Below are positions 17,660 to 24,663 of a stretch of 45,610 bases of DNA, piece by piece. Source of the DNA: Actinoplanes palleronii (GTDB lineage Bacteria > Actinomycetota > Actinomycetes > Mycobacteriales > Micromonosporaceae); the NCBI RefSeq assembly GCF_016862315.1, contig NZ_BOMS01000172.1, forward strand, positions 1 to 45,610, in the 5' to 3' direction. A model generated the notes under the pieces. The model saw only the letters and a program-made list of their open reading frames with translations. It was not told the origin of the DNA and made no database searches. Each line of letters begins with the position of its first letter. The stretch's first letter is position 1. A program made the translations under genes and the position numbers.

Positions 17660-17712
17660 GGCTGGTGCTCAGGGGTGCCTCAACCACGGTGAGGCACCCC
17701 TGAGCACCAGCC
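17660..17712. repeat. 53-bp palindromic element, perfect copy
   Basis: The arms at 17660-17682 and 17690-17712 are perfectly complementary over 23 bp with a 7-nt loop. Ends are GGCTGG and CCAGCC and the core is GGTGCTCAGGGGTGCCTC. It lies between the katG terminator and the 3' end of the convergent MerR gene. This is the best-conserved copy of the dispersed family also seen near 105, 18966, 34070-34374 and 40452. Apart from it and the katG terminator, the 17474-17729 gap shows nothing. Confidence 0.92.
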
Positions 17713-17729
17713 CGGCACGCCGCGCGCCG

Positions 17730-18083
17730 TCAGCGGGGATCGCTCTGCAACAACCGGTCCAGGACGTCGCGGGCGGCGCCGAGCTGCTGCATCGCGCGGG
17801 TGATCCGGGCACGTTCGGCCGCGAGCCCGTCGAGCAGCTCCGGGCACGTCGGCGCCAGCACGGTCACGTCGTCCGGGATGCACGGCAGGATCTCGGCGAT
17901 CGCGGTGGTGTTCAGGCCCGCGGACAGCAGCAGCTGGATGTGCCGGACCACCCGCAGCGCCTGCTCGTCGTACTGGCGGTAGCCGCTGGCCAGCCGCGCC
18001 GGGTGCAGCAGGCCCTGCTCCTCGTAGTAGCGCAGCGCGCGCGGGGTGGTGCCGGCCCGCCGGGCCAGGTCGCTGATCCGCAT
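17730..18083 (-). CDS. MerR-family transcriptional regulator
   Basis: The 117-aa product starts MRISDLARRAGTTPRALRYY, the canonical MerR HTH, followed by EEQGLLHPARLASGYRQYDE and a dimerisation coiled coil (LLDGLAAERARITRAMQQLG). Two cysteines (LPCIPDD and APTCPELL) lie in the linker. The ATG at 18083 gives the usual MerR start; a GTG at 18089 adds two residues. It is divergent from the imine-reductase-like gene and should control it through the promoter between them. The effector is unknown. Confidence 0.85.
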   Translation of the reverse strand: MRISDLARRAGTTPRALRYYEEQGLLHPARLASGYRQYDEQALRVVRHIQLLLSAGLNTTAIAEILPCIPDDVTVLAPTCPELLDGLAAERARITRAMQQLGAARDVLDRLLQSDPR

Positions 18084-18103
18084 GTCCACGAGCAGATCAA
18101 GGC

Positions 18104-18132
18104 TTGACTCTCACGTCAACGTGAAGGTTTAG
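18104..18132 (+). promoter_or_regulatory. MerR-type promoter with inverted repeat
   Basis: TTGACT (18104-18109) acts as -35 and GTTTAG (18127-18132) is a possible -10. Between them lies the perfect inverted repeat TCACG-TCAA-CGTGA (18111-18124), exactly where MerR proteins bind and untwist the spacer. The GTG start of the regulated gene at 18143 is only 10 nt beyond the -10, so the message may be leaderless. Confidence 0.6.
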
Positions 18133-18142
18133 CGTCACCGGC

Positions 18143-19009
18143 GTGACACGACACAGTGACATCGCCGTACTGGGACTCGGGCCGATGGGCCGCGCACTGG
18201 CTGCCGCCGCCCTCGCCGCCGGGCATCGCACGGTGGTCTGGAACCGCTCGCCGGGCAAGGCGGCATCGCTGGTGGAACAAGGTGCGATGCTCGCACCGAC
18301 CGCAGCCGACGCGACCCGCGAGGCGCCGGTCGTGATCACCTGCATGATCGACTATGCGGCGGTCCGGGCGACCGTGACCGGCCCGGTCGCCGGGATCCTG
18401 GTCAACCTCAGCAGCGGCCACGCCGGGCAGGCCCGGGACATGGCGGCCTGGGCCGCCGATCGGGGCATCGACTACCTGGACGGCGCGATCCTGACGCCCG
18501 CGCCGACGATCGGGACACCGGCCGCGACGATCCTCTGCAGCGGGCCGCGCGCCCTCTTCGACCGCAGCCGCCCCGTGCTGGACGGCGGCAGCATCTACCT
18601 CGGTGCGGAGATCGGTGCCGCGGCCGCCTACGAGATGGCGCTGCTCGACCTGTTCACGATGGCGGTCGGCGGGCTGGCGCACGCGTTCGCGCTGGCCGGT
18701 GCCGAGGGCATCGCGCCGGCCGATTTCGCCCGGTTCGCGAGGGGGATCGGCGCGCTGCTGCCCGGGATGGCCGACCGGTTCGCCGAGCAGCTGACCACGG
18801 ACTCGTTCCCGGCCGACGTCTCCAGCATCGCCTCGGCCGGGTCCGCCGTCTCCCACGTCATCGACGCGGCCGCCGTACACGGCCTGGACACCGCGCCGCA
18901 GCGGGCCGTGCGGTCGATCATCGAGCGCGCCGTCGCGGCCGGCCACGGCGGGGACAGCTACGCGAGGCTGGCTTCCAGGGGTGTCTCAACCCGGTTGAGA
19001 CACCCCTGA
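18143..19009 (+). CDS. NAD(P)-binding imine-reductase-like oxidoreductase
   Basis: The 288-aa protein has a Rossmann nucleotide fold at the N-terminus (VLGLGPMGRALAAAALAAGH, then VWNRSPGKA, which favours NADPH) and a C-terminal all-helical dimer domain (AAAYEMALLDLFTMAVGGLAHAF) typical of imine reductases and 6-phosphogluconate dehydrogenase relatives. It should reduce a C=N or keto group; the substrate is unknown. It is divergent from a MerR regulator. The last 14 residues (about LASRGVSTRLRHP) and the stop codon lie inside a 53-bp palindromic element, so the native 3' end was replaced or extended by the repeat. Confidence 0.8.
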   Translation: MTRHSDIAVLGLGPMGRALAAAALAAGHRTVVWNRSPGKAASLVEQGAMLAPTAADATREAPVVITCMIDYAAVRATVTGPVAGILVNLSSGHAGQARDMAAWAADRGIDYLDGAILTPAPTIGTPAATILCSGPRALFDRSRPVLDGGSIYLGAEIGAAAAYEMALLDLFTMAVGGLAHAFALAGAEGIAPADFARFARGIGALLPGMADRFAEQLTTDSFPADVSSIASAGSAVSHVIDAAAVHGLDTAPQRAVRSIIERAVAAGHGGDSYARLASRGVSTRLRHP

Positions 19010-19018
19010 GCACCAGCC
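18966..19018. repeat. 53-bp palindromic element covering a stop codon
   Basis: Arms 18966-18989 and 18995-19018 pair at 20 of 24 positions, with a 4-base internal mismatch and a 5-nt loop. Relative to the perfect copy at 17660, the stem has changed on both sides in a complementary manner (GTGCCTCA to GTGTCTCAA with matching TTGAGACAC). The stop codon of the oxidoreductase (19007-19009) is inside it. It lies between two convergent genes. Confidence 0.9.
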
Positions 19019-19067
19019 GGCGACCGCGGGTCGCGCAGCGGCCTTGACCCGGGCGGCGTCGCGGGGG

Positions 19068-19931
19068 TCAGTGAGCCGCGCCGTAGGCGGCGCGGCTCAG
19101 GTGGATCAGGTCGTCGAGATGCGGTGGGGGAGCGTCGGGCCACCAGGCCAGCCAGACCGGGATCGGCGGGGTGTGGCGCAGCATCCGGTAGGCCACGCCC
19201 GGCCGCGGGTTCTGGTGGGCGGTCGCCTCCGAGGTCACCCCGACCGCCTGGTTCGCGGCGATCAACGTCAGCCATTCGTCGACCCCGTGCGTGGCGCGGA
19301 CCGTCGCCGGGGGCGGCTCCGGGTCCCACAGGTCCAGGGTGGTGGTGCCGGTGCGGGCATCGATCGCCACGGGGTAGCGGGACAGGTCGGCGAGGCGCAG
19401 CGAGCGCCGCCGGGCCAGCGGGTTGTCGGTGGCGACCGCCGCGTACCGGGCCTCCGTGCCGATCCGGGCGGTGCTGAACCGCGGATCCTCGAGCGGTTTG
19501 CGGAGCACCGCGACGTCGGCGACACCCTCGCTCAGCCCGGCGGTCACGGTGTTGGCGTGCACGAACACCAACGGGATGCCGGGCCGCGCCGCTGCCCAGG
19601 CCCGCTGCAGCCGCCGGGTGTGCTTGCCGAGCGCCGCCCAGGCGTACCCGATCCGGACCTCGTGCGGGGTGCTGCGGGCGGCGATCCGCTGCAGGTGGGC
19701 CAGCTCGTCGAGGATCCGCCGGGCGCCGGCCAGGACCTGCGTGCCGGTGGCAGTCAGGTTCACCTGCCGGGTGGTGCGGTGCAACAGCCGCACACCCAGC
19801 GACTCCTCGAGCGCCGCGACCGCCCGGGACACCGCGGCCTGCGACGTGCCGAGCTCGGCCGCCGCGTCGGTGAACGTCCCGGCGTCGACCACTGCGACCA
19901 GCGCCCGCAGGTGCTGCAACCGCACATCCAT
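19068..19931 (-). CDS. LysR-family transcriptional regulator
   Basis: The 287-aa protein begins MDVRLQHLRALVAVVDAGTF and carries the HTH TSQAAVSRAVAALEESLGVRL, then a substrate-binding domain from about residue 87. The ATG at 19931 is chosen because it gives the canonical LysR N-terminus; the open frame continues upstream without family similarity. It is divergent from the EamA exporter with 68 bp between, and a palindrome overlaps its own start codon. It probably regulates itself and the exporter. Confidence 0.85.
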   Translation of the reverse strand: MDVRLQHLRALVAVVDAGTFTDAAAELGTSQAAVSRAVAALEESLGVRLLHRTTRQVNLTATGTQVLAGARRILDELAHLQRIAARSTPHEVRIGYAWAALGKHTRRLQRAWAAARPGIPLVFVHANTVTAGLSEGVADVAVLRKPLEDPRFSTARIGTEARYAAVATDNPLARRRSLRLADLSRYPVAIDARTGTTTLDLWDPEPPPATVRATHGVDEWLTLIAANQAVGVTSEATAHQNPRPGVAYRMLRHTPPIPVWLAWWPDAPPPHLDDLIHLSRAAYGAAH

Positions 19932-19944
19932 ACGCTCAGCGTAT
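19930..19944. promoter_or_regulatory. LysR-type operator overlapping the regulator's start codon
   Basis: ATACGC-TCA-GCGTAT is a perfect inverted repeat containing the T-N11-A pattern of LysR sites. It covers the ATG of the LysR gene and is followed by TATAAG on the plus strand, a possible -10 for the EamA gene. Confidence 0.6.
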
Positions 19945-19999
19945 AAGTCAGTCGCCGGGCGCATTTCCCTCCGGGCCGGTGGCAGGCTTCGATGAGCAC

Positions 20000-20890
20000 A
20001 TGACCACATCAGCGCGGCGCGCGGGGCTGGCCGCCATGGTGATCGGCGCGGCCAGCAGTCAGGTCGGCGCGGCCGTCGGTGCGCACGCGTTCGGCGCCGT
20101 CGGGCCGGCCGGGGTGGTCGCGATCCGGCAGGTCGTCGCGGCCGCCGTGCTGCTGCCGGTCGCCCGGCCGCCGCTGCACCGGTTCCGGTGGCCACAGTGG
20201 TGGCCGACGATTCTGCTCGGGCTGGTTTTCGCGACGATGAATCTCACCCTTTACACCGCCGTCGACCGGGTCGGTCTGGGCCTCGCGGCGACACTCGAAT
20301 TCCTCGGGCCGCTCGGGGTGGCGCTGGCCGGCTCCCGTACCAAAAAGGATGTTGTCTGTGCGGTCGGCGCGGGCGCCGGGGTTTATGTCTTGGTTCTCCC
20401 GCACGGCGGCAGTGACTGGTTCGGCATCGGGTGCGGGCTGGTCGCGGCGTGCTGCTGGGCCGGCTACATCCTGCTCAACCGGCTGCTCGGCCGCCGGCTG
20501 CCCGGTCTGCAGGCACCCGCCGCGGCCACCACGGTCTCCGTGCTGCTCTACCTGCCGGTGCTGGCCTGGCTGATCGGGCAAGGTCGATTGACCGGCGCCG
20601 CGCTGCTGTTCGCGATCGGCGCCGGCGTATTCAGCTCGGTCATTCCCTATGTGGCTGATCTGCTCGCCCTGCGCCGCGTCCCGGCCGGTTTTTTCGGCGT
20701 GGTGATGAGCATCCACCCGGTTTTCGCGGCCATGGCCGGCCTGATCCTGCTCGGCCAGGTCCCGCCGCCACACGTCTGGCTCGGCATCCTCGTTGTGGTC
20801 GGCGTCAACGCGGTCGCCGCGACATCCAGACCAAAACCGGTTAAGACCTTTCCGGTACGACGTGACAGCCGCTACGTTGGCCATCAGTGA
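20000..20890 (+). CDS. EamA-family (DMT) exporter
   Basis: This 296-aa membrane protein has about ten hydrophobic segments arranged as two EamA repeats (GAAVGAHAFGAVGPAGVVAIRQ in the first, IHPVFAAMAGLILLGQ in the second). It resembles RhtA/YdcZ-type amino-acid or metabolite exporters of the inner membrane. The ATG at 20000 is used; an upstream in-frame start adds seven non-hydrophobic residues. Its stop abuts the palindromes that precede the phosphotransferase gene. Confidence 0.85.
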   Translation: MTTSARRAGLAAMVIGAASSQVGAAVGAHAFGAVGPAGVVAIRQVVAAAVLLPVARPPLHRFRWPQWWPTILLGLVFATMNLTLYTAVDRVGLGLAATLEFLGPLGVALAGSRTKKDVVCAVGAGAGVYVLVLPHGGSDWFGIGCGLVAACCWAGYILLNRLLGRRLPGLQAPAAATTVSVLLYLPVLAWLIGQGRLTGAALLFAIGAGVFSSVIPYVADLLALRRVPAGFFGVVMSIHPVFAAMAGLILLGQVPPPHVWLGILVVVGVNAVAATSRPKPVKTFPVRRDSRYVGHQ

Positions 20891-20912
20891 GAGAGCGCTC
20901 TCAACCGGTTGA
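20891..20912. promoter_or_regulatory. Two adjacent perfect palindromes before the phosphotransferase gene
   Basis: GAGAGCGCTCTC (20891-20902) and TCAACCGGTTGA (20901-20912) overlap by two bases. The first resembles LacI-family operators of actinomycetes (compare the CebR-type GGGAGCGCTCCC core). They start at the base after the EamA stop codon and end about 18 bp before the ATG at 20931, with GAGGGG between. Either transcription control or a processing hairpin is possible. Confidence 0.5.
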
Positions 20913-20930
20913 GCAGAGGGGTTCGCGCCC

Positions 20931-21911
20931 ATGGAGAGCATCACCAAGAACCGGCAGACCCCGGCGGTCCTGCTCGCGATGATCGAGCGCGCCTACGGTG
21001 CCGCCGAGGTCCCGGCCGGCGCGGACTGGTGCAGCGAGCTGGGCCACGGCTGGTTCAACGTGGCCTACCGGATCCGGCTGCGCTCCGGCCGCGAGGTGGT
21101 CCTGAAGATCGCCCCGCCGCCGGCCGTCGAGGTGATGACGTACGAGCGCGGCGCGATGGCGACCGAGCTGGCCGCGCTGGGCCTGATCCGGGCGCACACC
21201 ACGGTGCCGGTGCCGCAGGTCGAGTTCGCCGACCGCAGCCACGAGCTGTGCGACGCGGACTGGTTCGTCATGCCGTACGTCGACGCGGACAACCTCGGCC
21301 TGCTCGCGCAGACCCCCGAGGAGCGGGACGCGGTCAACAAATCTCTCGGCGCGCTCAATCGCGACCTCAACGCCATTGTCGGAGAGGGGTTCGGCCAGCT
21401 CGGCGGCCCGTACGAATCCACCTGGCGGGCCACCTTCCTCGCGATGATCGAGGGCGTGCTCCGCGACGGCGAGCGCCGGGCGGTCGACCTCGGCCACGAC
21501 TACGCCGAGGTGCGCGCGGTGATCGCCGCGAACGCCGGGTGCCTCGACGAGGTGACCGAGCCCCGGTTCGTCGAGTGGGACCTGTGGGACAGCAACGTGA
21601 TGGTCCGCGACGGCGCGATCGTCGCGATCATCGACCACGAACGCGCCTTCTACGGCGACCCGCTGATCGAGGCGGGTTTCACCGGCAGCGAGCTGCCCGC
21701 GTTCGGCGACTCGTCGGCGTTCATCGAGGGCTACGGCCGGGGCCCGGCCACCGAACCGGAACGGGTCCGCCGCCGGCTGTACTGCCTCTACCTGGTGCTG
21801 ATCATGGCGATCGAGACGGCGTACCGGAACTTCCCCGGCACCGCCAACTACGACTGGGCCCGCGATCGCCTGGACGAATCAATGGCCCTGTTCGATCGGG
21901 GAACGAGCTGA
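20931..21911 (+). CDS. Aminoglycoside phosphotransferase (APH)-family kinase
   Basis: This 326-aa protein has the APH/choline-kinase fold: an N-lobe with GHGWFNVAYRI and the lysine of VVLKIAP, the hinge FVMPYV, a catalytic loop that reads VEWDLWDSNVMV (the usual HGD appears as EWD, with Asp and Asn kept), and IIDHERAFYGDP in place of the metal-binding DxD. Substrates of such proteins range from antibiotics to sugars. It is translationally coupled to a MATE exporter, so a self-protection or detoxification pair is plausible (inference). GAGGGG precedes the ATG. Confidence 0.8.
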   Translation: MESITKNRQTPAVLLAMIERAYGAAEVPAGADWCSELGHGWFNVAYRIRLRSGREVVLKIAPPPAVEVMTYERGAMATELAALGLIRAHTTVPVPQVEFADRSHELCDADWFVMPYVDADNLGLLAQTPEERDAVNKSLGALNRDLNAIVGEGFGQLGGPYESTWRATFLAMIEGVLRDGERRAVDLGHDYAEVRAVIAANAGCLDEVTEPRFVEWDLWDSNVMVRDGAIVAIIDHERAFYGDPLIEAGFTGSELPAFGDSSAFIEGYGRGPATEPERVRRRLYCLYLVLIMAIETAYRNFPGTANYDWARDRLDESMALFDRGTS

Positions 21912-23233
21912 GTCAGACCGACGCGCTCGGCACCCGCCCGGTCGGGCCGCTGCTCTGGCAGGCCTGCTCGCAGACCACCGTCTCGGTCAGCGTCTACGGC
22001 GTCTACGCGCTGACCAACGCCTGGTTCGTCGGTCACGGCGTCGGCCCGGGCGCGATGGCCGCGGTCAACCTGGCCGCGCCGGTGCTGCTCGTGCTCGGCG
22101 CGGTCTCCGGCACGGTCGGCGCCGGCGGCGCGTCGCTGGTCTCCCGCCGGCTCGGGGCGGGCGACCCGGCCGGCGCCGCCCGCGCGGCCGGCAACGCGCT
22201 CGTGCTGTTCTGGCTGACCGCGTCGGTGATCACGGTGGCCGGACTGCTGGGGCTGGACCCGCTGGTCGGCGCGCTCGGCGCGGACGCCGCGACCCGCGAC
22301 GACACCCGGGCGTACGCGATGGTCCTGCTCGCCGGCGCCCTGCTGACCACCGGGTTCACCGCGGTGGTCCGGGCCGAGGGGCGGATCCGGTTCGCCACCT
22401 GGCAGTGGGTGATCGGGGTGGTCATCCAGGTCACCCTCGACCCGTTGCTGATCTTCGGGCTGCACCTCGGCGTGCGCGGAGCGGCCCTCGGCACGATCGC
22501 CGGTACGGCCGCCTCGGCCGGGATGAGCCTGTGGTTCTTCTTCGTCCAGCGCGACCGGCCGTACCGGATCCGCCGTGCCGACCTGCGCCCGCACGCGCCG
22601 ACCGTGCGCGCGCTGCTCGGGGTCGGTGCGCCGTCGCTGCTGGCCGGGCTCGGCACGACGCTGCTCGCCGTGCTGGTCAACAACCTGCTCGGCGGGGTCG
22701 CCGGAGCGGTGGCGCTGGCCGCCTACGCGGTCTGCGTACGGCTGCAGACCTTCGTGTTCATGCCGCAGCTGGGCATCAGCCAGGGCCTGCAACCGATCGT
22801 CGGGTTCAACGCCGGCCGCGGGCGGCCCGCCCGGGTCCGTCGTGCCCGGGTGCTGGCGCTGCGCGCGAGCCTGACCTACGGTGCGGCGGCCGCCCTGGCG
22901 CTGACCGTGCTCGCCGGCCCGCTGATCCGGATCTTCGTCGACGACCCGGTGATCACCCCGGTGGCGGTACGGGCGCTGCGGATCATCGCGGTGGGCGTCG
23001 CCGTCGCCGGGGTGGCCCCGCTGGTATCGGCGTATTTCCAGTCCCTGGGCCGGACCCGCCCGTCGTACCTGATCTCGGTCGGCAGTCTCCTGCTGATCAA
23101 AGTGCCGTTGCTGCTGGCGCTCCGCCACACCGGCCTGACCGGCGTCTGGCTGAGCCTGGCCCTCGGCGAGCTGATCACGGCCACGGCGGCGTTGCTCCTG
23201 CTGCGCCGTCACGGAGGCGCCGAGCTCAGGTGA
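21908..23233 (+). CDS. MATE-family efflux transporter
   Basis: The 441-aa protein has twelve hydrophobic segments and MATE hallmarks (early YALTNAWFVGHGVGPGAMAAVNL; AGGASLVSRRLGAGDPAGA; the second-half QGLQPIVGFNAGRG). It expels cationic or drug-like compounds using an ion gradient. No ATG, GTG or TTG is available near its N-terminus. The best start is CTG at 21908, overlapping the kinase stop as CTGA and preceded by GGGGAACGAG. Its stop overlaps the convergent unknown gene by 8 bp. Confidence 0.82.
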   Translation: MSQTDALGTRPVGPLLWQACSQTTVSVSVYGVYALTNAWFVGHGVGPGAMAAVNLAAPVLLVLGAVSGTVGAGGASLVSRRLGAGDPAGAARAAGNALVLFWLTASVITVAGLLGLDPLVGALGADAATRDDTRAYAMVLLAGALLTTGFTAVVRAEGRIRFATWQWVIGVVIQVTLDPLLIFGLHLGVRGAALGTIAGTAASAGMSLWFFFVQRDRPYRIRRADLRPHAPTVRALLGVGAPSLLAGLGTTLLAVLVNNLLGGVAGAVALAAYAVCVRLQTFVFMPQLGISQGLQPIVGFNAGRGRPARVRRARVLALRASLTYGAAAALALTVLAGPLIRIFVDDPVITPVAVRALRIIAVGVAVAGVAPLVSAYFQSLGRTRPSYLISVGSLLLIKVPLLLALRHTGLTGVWLSLALGELITATAALLLLRRHGGAELR

Positions 23234-24053
23234 GGTGCCAGGTTCCGTCGGTGGGGGAGTAGACCGCGACCCGGTCCACCCGGTCCGGGATCGGGTCCGC
23301 GAGCCGCCACGGCCCGGTGGTCACGGCCAGGTGCACCGTGTGGTCGCCGGCCAGGTGACCGATCCAGTCCGGGCTCTCGGCGAGCAACGCCGCGATCATC
23401 ACGTCCGGCGGGTGCTGCACCACGACCGGTTCCTCCTCGGTCAGCGGGGAGCCGACCAGCAGCGCGAGCAGGCGGCCCAGCACGGCCGGGGCGACCGCCG
23501 GATCGGTCGACTCCACGGTGACGTAGCAGTCGTCGTGGCCGGTGTAGTGCAGCGTGCAGCCGGGCAGGGTCGGCAGGATCGGCCGGTCGTGGCGGGCGGT
23601 GCCGAGGGCCAGCCCGATCTCGTCCAGCCGGTCGGCGCTCGGTGAGCCCGGCATACCCACCACCGTCGTCTGGTAGGGCGTCCAGCCGCCGTCGAGCAAC
23701 TGGAGCAGCGACGCGGGCGTCATCACCAGGCCCTCGGCGCTGAGACCCATCGTGGCCAGGCCGCTGAAGTCGTGGACCGTGCACGGCGTCGCCCGGATCG
23801 CCGCGATCCCGGCCGGCGTCCAGGGTTTGATGTCGTTGGTCAACCAGCTGTTGGTGTGCAGATCCGCCACCAGCACGGTGTCCACCCCGGCCGGGATCAG
23901 CAGGTCGGCCAGTTCCGAGGCCCGGGCCGCGGTCGCCTGCACCGAGAAGCACCCGGCCGACTCACGCACACTGAAACTCAACGGGAACGGATTCCCGGGC
24001 GAGCCCACGCAGTTGGTGGCGAACGCGACGTGGATCTGCACTTCGACCTGCAC
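23226..24053 (-). CDS. Uncharacterised protein
   Basis: The 275-aa product begins at GTG 24053 after TGAGGAGATCC. It reads as a soluble alpha/beta protein: an opening VEVQIHVAFATNCVGSPGNPF, mid-part DTVLVADLHTNSWLTNDIKPW, and a C-terminal beta-rich region (HLAVTTGPWRLADPIPDRVDRVAVYSPTDGTWHL). No signal peptide, membrane helix or known catalytic motif is visible and I do not recognise the family. It is divergent from the SigE-type sigma factor. Confidence 0.6.
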   Translation of the reverse strand: MQVEVQIHVAFATNCVGSPGNPFPLSFSVRESAGCFSVQATAARASELADLLIPAGVDTVLVADLHTNSWLTNDIKPWTPAGIAAIRATPCTVHDFSGLATMGLSAEGLVMTPASLLQLLDGGWTPYQTTVVGMPGSPSADRLDEIGLALGTARHDRPILPTLPGCTLHYTGHDDCYVTVESTDPAVAPAVLGRLLALLVGSPLTEEEPVVVQHPPDVMIAALLAESPDWIGHLAGDHTVHLAVTTGPWRLADPIPDRVDRVAVYSPTDGTWHLT

Positions 24054-24156
24054 GGATCTCCTCAGTGGTGTGACCATCGACGAGCTTAGGCAACCGGCCG
24101 CAGAATCGTGCGGTGGGTATGTCATCAGAACGGGCCGCCGGAGGCGTTTCCTCACC

Positions 24157-24663
24157 GTGACGTTCGAAGAGTTCGTATCCGCCCGCTTGGGCACCCTGGT
24201 GCGTTACGCGACCGTGGTCACCTGGGATCCGCACCTGGCCGAGGACATCACGCAGAACGTGCTGGTCCGGGCACAGGCTCGCTGGTCGCGTATCGGCCGG
24301 ATGGACGCGCCGGAGCTCTACGTGAAGCGCATGGTGGTCAACGAGTTCCTTTCCTGGCGGCGGCGCCGGGCCGCCCAGTCGATCCCGGTCACCGACCAGG
24401 TGCTCGACGGGTACCTGCCGGCGGCGCCCGACCAGCTGGCGCAACGCGACGACCGGGACGCGATGCTGCGCCTGATCGCGCGGCTGCCACCCCGGCAGCG
24501 CGCGGTGATCGCCCTGCGCTTCTACGAAGACCTGGCCGTCGAGCAGATCGCCGAGATGCTCGGCTGCCGAACGGTCACCGTCCGTACCCACCTGATGCGT
24601 GCGCTGGCCACCCTCCAGGGTGCACTGCCGGCCTCGCTCGTGACCACCGGAGAGCAGCCGTGA
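24157..24663 (+). CDS. SigE-family ECF RNA polymerase sigma factor
   Basis: The 168-aa product has the features of the actinobacterial SigE-type group: FEEFVSARLGTLVRYATVVTWDP, LAEDITQNVLVRAQARWSRI, ELYVKRMVVNEFLSWRRRR (region 2), and LPPRQRAVIALRFYEDLAVEQIAEMLGC followed by TVRTHLMRALATL (region 4). The start is set at GTG 24157; GGAGG lies somewhat far upstream (about 12 bp). The downstream gene overlaps by 4 nt and encodes its membrane-anchored partner. Confidence 0.85.
   Translation: MTFEEFVSARLGTLVRYATVVTWDPHLAEDITQNVLVRAQARWSRIGRMDAPELYVKRMVVNEFLSWRRRRAAQSIPVTDQVLDGYLPAAPDQLAQRDDRDAMLRLIARLPPRQRAVIALRFYEDLAVEQIAEMLGCRTVTVRTHLMRALATLQGALPASLVTTGEQP

Noticed and set aside
20909..23233. 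A 774-codon open frame covering both the kinase and the MATE exporter
   Set aside because: Its first 330 codons are the kinase gene read in another frame; only the MATE part is coding.
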